Assembly: GCF_964204645.1 (NCBI RefSeq)
Contig: NC_134026.1
Location: forward strand, 25,066,650 to 25,130,649
Direction: 5' to 3'
Source of the DNA: Tubulanus polymorphus
Taxonomy: Eukaryota; Nemertea; Palaeonemertea; Tubulaniformes; Tubulanidae
DNA: 64,000 nucleotides
Both the position numbers and the translations under genes were made by a program. The notes under the pieces were generated by a model. It was not told the origin of the DNA and searched no databases. It was given only the letters and a program-made list of their open reading frames with translations. Position 1 is the stretch's first letter. The number at the start of each line of letters is the position of its first letter. Of this stretch, positions 62,008 to 64,000 are shown piece after piece.

Positions 62008-63658
62008 ATGGCCGGAACTCGAGATATTGAGGGGAGAATTTCTCCCATAGACATGCTAAAGTCACCAAATTTGACTAAAATATGTGCACCGATGGTACGC
62101 TACTCAAAGTGAGTTATTGTCTTCAACTTGGAGTGATATCTTGACCTATGCCTACAGCATGTACAGGGAGGTTTAACCTGCAAACGGGATATGCAGGCTT
62201 TACCTATAGAGCGATCATGGCTACAATGGGTAATTTTTTAAAGCTTTTACCATTTATGTGATTTGTTTTAATAAGAGCTTTTTGCTGTTCATCTTTTTCA
62301 GACTTGGGTTCCGAACCCTTGTGAAGAAGTATGGTTGTGATCTCACGTTTACACCAATGATAATATCTGACGCTTTTATACAATCAAAGAAAGCAAGAGA
62401 TAGTGATTTCACTACTAACCCTGGTACAGCCTTCCATTCATCTATTCACTTAGGATCAAGAAAGTTTTTACAGCCAATAGTTAGTTATGTCGTTTTTTAT
62501 TTTAGATGATCGTCCCTTAATTGTTCAATTTGCTTCAAAGAATGCCACTGAACTAGCTACTGCTGCCGAAATTGTAGTTCCGTAAGTCATGTGGTCGTCA
62601 TTAATGTGTAGGCCTATTTACTATTTGAAATGTGAAATGATATCTACCAACTTAATGTTACTTTCATCCACAGATTCTCTGATGGTGTGGATTTGAACTG
62701 TGGTTGTCCACAAAGGTATATTTATGTTTAACAGTAATAGTGACAATATTGGATTGTGTGTGGTAATACATGTACTGGTAATGTAGTTAAGTTTCATTGA
62801 TTTTTAGATGGGCAATTGCGGATGGCTATGGGTGCTGCTTATTGAGAAGCCCAGATTTAATTAAAGATATGGTAACGCAAGCAAGAAACAGGGTTCCAGC
62901 TGACTTCACTATATCGATCAAAATTCGCATAGATAAGGACATGAGGTATTTCAACTTGAAATCTGTAGAACACACCACGTTTGAATTTCTCTGGGTTAAC
63001 TGACTAGAATGTTACTCAATTATGCTCATATTCATCGATCAGGAAAACTGTGGACCTTTGTCAAAAAGCTCAAAGCGCTGGTGTATCATGGATTTCAGTT
63101 CACGGACGGACTAAAGATCAGCGGCATCAACCTGTCGATTACAGCACAATCAAAACAGTAAAAGATAGTCTGGATGTACCGGTTGTTGCTAATGGTGATA
63201 TAAAATCGATCTATGATGCGAGGAATGTTCAGAATCTCACTGGAGTTGATGGCAAGTTGTTCTTAGTTGTTTTGGATCATTACATCAAAAAGTACAAAAA
63301 CAGTTTACCTCTGATCAATTTATTTTGATTATTAGGTGTCATGGCTGCAAGAGGTCTTCTGAACAACCCTGCAATGTTTGCTGGATATGATTACACTCCT
63401 ATTGAATGTTTAAAAGATTGGGTATGTTCTGAATTTTGCATGTGCAATTCACTCTAAAATGTATGTGATTAACAATTCAAAACGGTTTAATTGTAGGTGG
63501 ACATTAGTTTATCAGTTGGAACGCATTTTTCTGTATTTCATCATCATATCATGGAGATGTGTGAACAGCTGATGCCTAAATATGAAAAAAGACTATTCAA
63601 TACATTAAGCACAACGTCAGCGGTGTTAGAATATTTAAGAACCAATTATGGTGTATGA
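62008..63658 (+). CDS. DUS4L: DUS4L, tRNA-dihydrouridine synthase 4-like
   Basis: An FMN enzyme reducing uridine to dihydrouridine in tRNA D-loops; the yeast Dus4 relative acts at positions 20a/20b. Eight exons: 62008-62108, 62302-62423, 62506-62581, 62674-62715, 62808-62945, 63043-63251, 63336-63421, 63497-63658. They give 311 aa, like human 317. The order of blocks is KICAPMVRYSKLGFRTLV, CDLTFTPMI, RPLIVQFASKN, DLNCGCPQRWA with the catalytic Cys, IKIRID (substrate Lys), VSWISVHGRTKDQRHQPVDY with the FMN-site His, VVANGDI and DGVMAARGLLNNPAMF. The C-terminal helical part ends AVLEYLRTNYGV. Intron 6 has a GC donor (G|GCAAGT at 63252). The ATG at 62008 was chosen because upstream frame sequence is low-complexity. 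Confidence 0.97.
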
Positions 63659-64000
63659 AAAACGTAAGAGTGATCTGTAGTTATCCAATTTCTTTATACA
63701 GCGGTAATGCATTTGTTACATAAGCCTAGCCATTTTATTTATTTGAATTCTTTCAATTTACTTCACAGATAATGTTTTGACATAAATAAATATTTTTGAA
63801 GTGCACATTTTAATCATGATAGAGCAAAAGTACATATACATATCCATATACATGTACATAAGAATTAGAATAGAGATTTTAGTATGAAGTGTACCAGTAT
63901 GTACTGATTTAGTTACTGATAGCATGAAGATGAAGATTGAGGTAGAGTTTATCTACGTGATTGACAGTTCATCTTGCTAATTGATGTTTCATACATGTAT
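63659..64000 (+). other. DUS4L 3' UTR and flank
   Basis: No coding sequence. AATAAA at 63785-63790, 127 bases after the stop, is the likely polyadenylation signal. Confidence 0.6.

Overview
This is nuclear DNA of an invertebrate animal. Genes have GT-AG introns (two look like GC-AG), polyadenylation signals and no operons. The sequence is AT-rich. The gene set is metazoan: an orexin/allatotropin-type neuropeptide receptor, mitochondrial MTO1, tyrosylprotein sulfotransferases, Golgi SNARE GOSR1, tRNA-splicing TSEN2, BCL7 and DUS4L. A neuropeptide receptor of this type points to a bilaterian. I cannot name the phylum; a lophotrochozoan or invertebrate deuterostome would fit.

Layout. 1-4700 (+): 3' part of the neuropeptide GPCR, with a possible alternative last exon 2.6 kb downstream. 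6816-10454 (+): a three-exon gene I do not recognise. 11194-31947 (-): MTO1 in 16 exons, 15 introns that are short and one of 17.3 kb. That large intron hosts an intronless, atypical rhodopsin-family receptor on the opposite strand (26646-27803). 31948-37810: mostly intergenic, with a GC-rich block near 33.1 kb that may be the promoter of the next gene. 37859-39545 and 46921-48109 (+): tandem tyrosylprotein sulfotransferase paralogs sharing one intron position; between them lies an apparently perfect 584-bp tandem duplication. 49.6-50.5 kb: a small transposon cluster, including a fold-back element carrying a hammerhead-ribozyme-like core. 50757-53513 (-): GOSR1. 53678-56107 (-): TSEN2. 56889-57956 (+): unrecognised basic protein with several S/T-P sites. 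59030-61580 (-): BCL7. 62008-63658 (+): DUS4L, head-to-head with BCL7.

Three of the genes act on tRNA: MTO1 (wobble-uridine modification in mitochondria), TSEN2 (intron removal) and DUS4L (dihydrouridine). The two sulfotransferases and GOSR1 act in the Golgi. I see no reason to think these neighbours form a functional cluster. Three copies of a repeat with a fused A-box/B-box-like tract lie between genes, and a tRNA-like SINE relic lies in an intron. The most unusual items are the fold-back elements, the DRY-less receptor nested in MTO1, the alternative receptor tail and the perfect tandem duplication.
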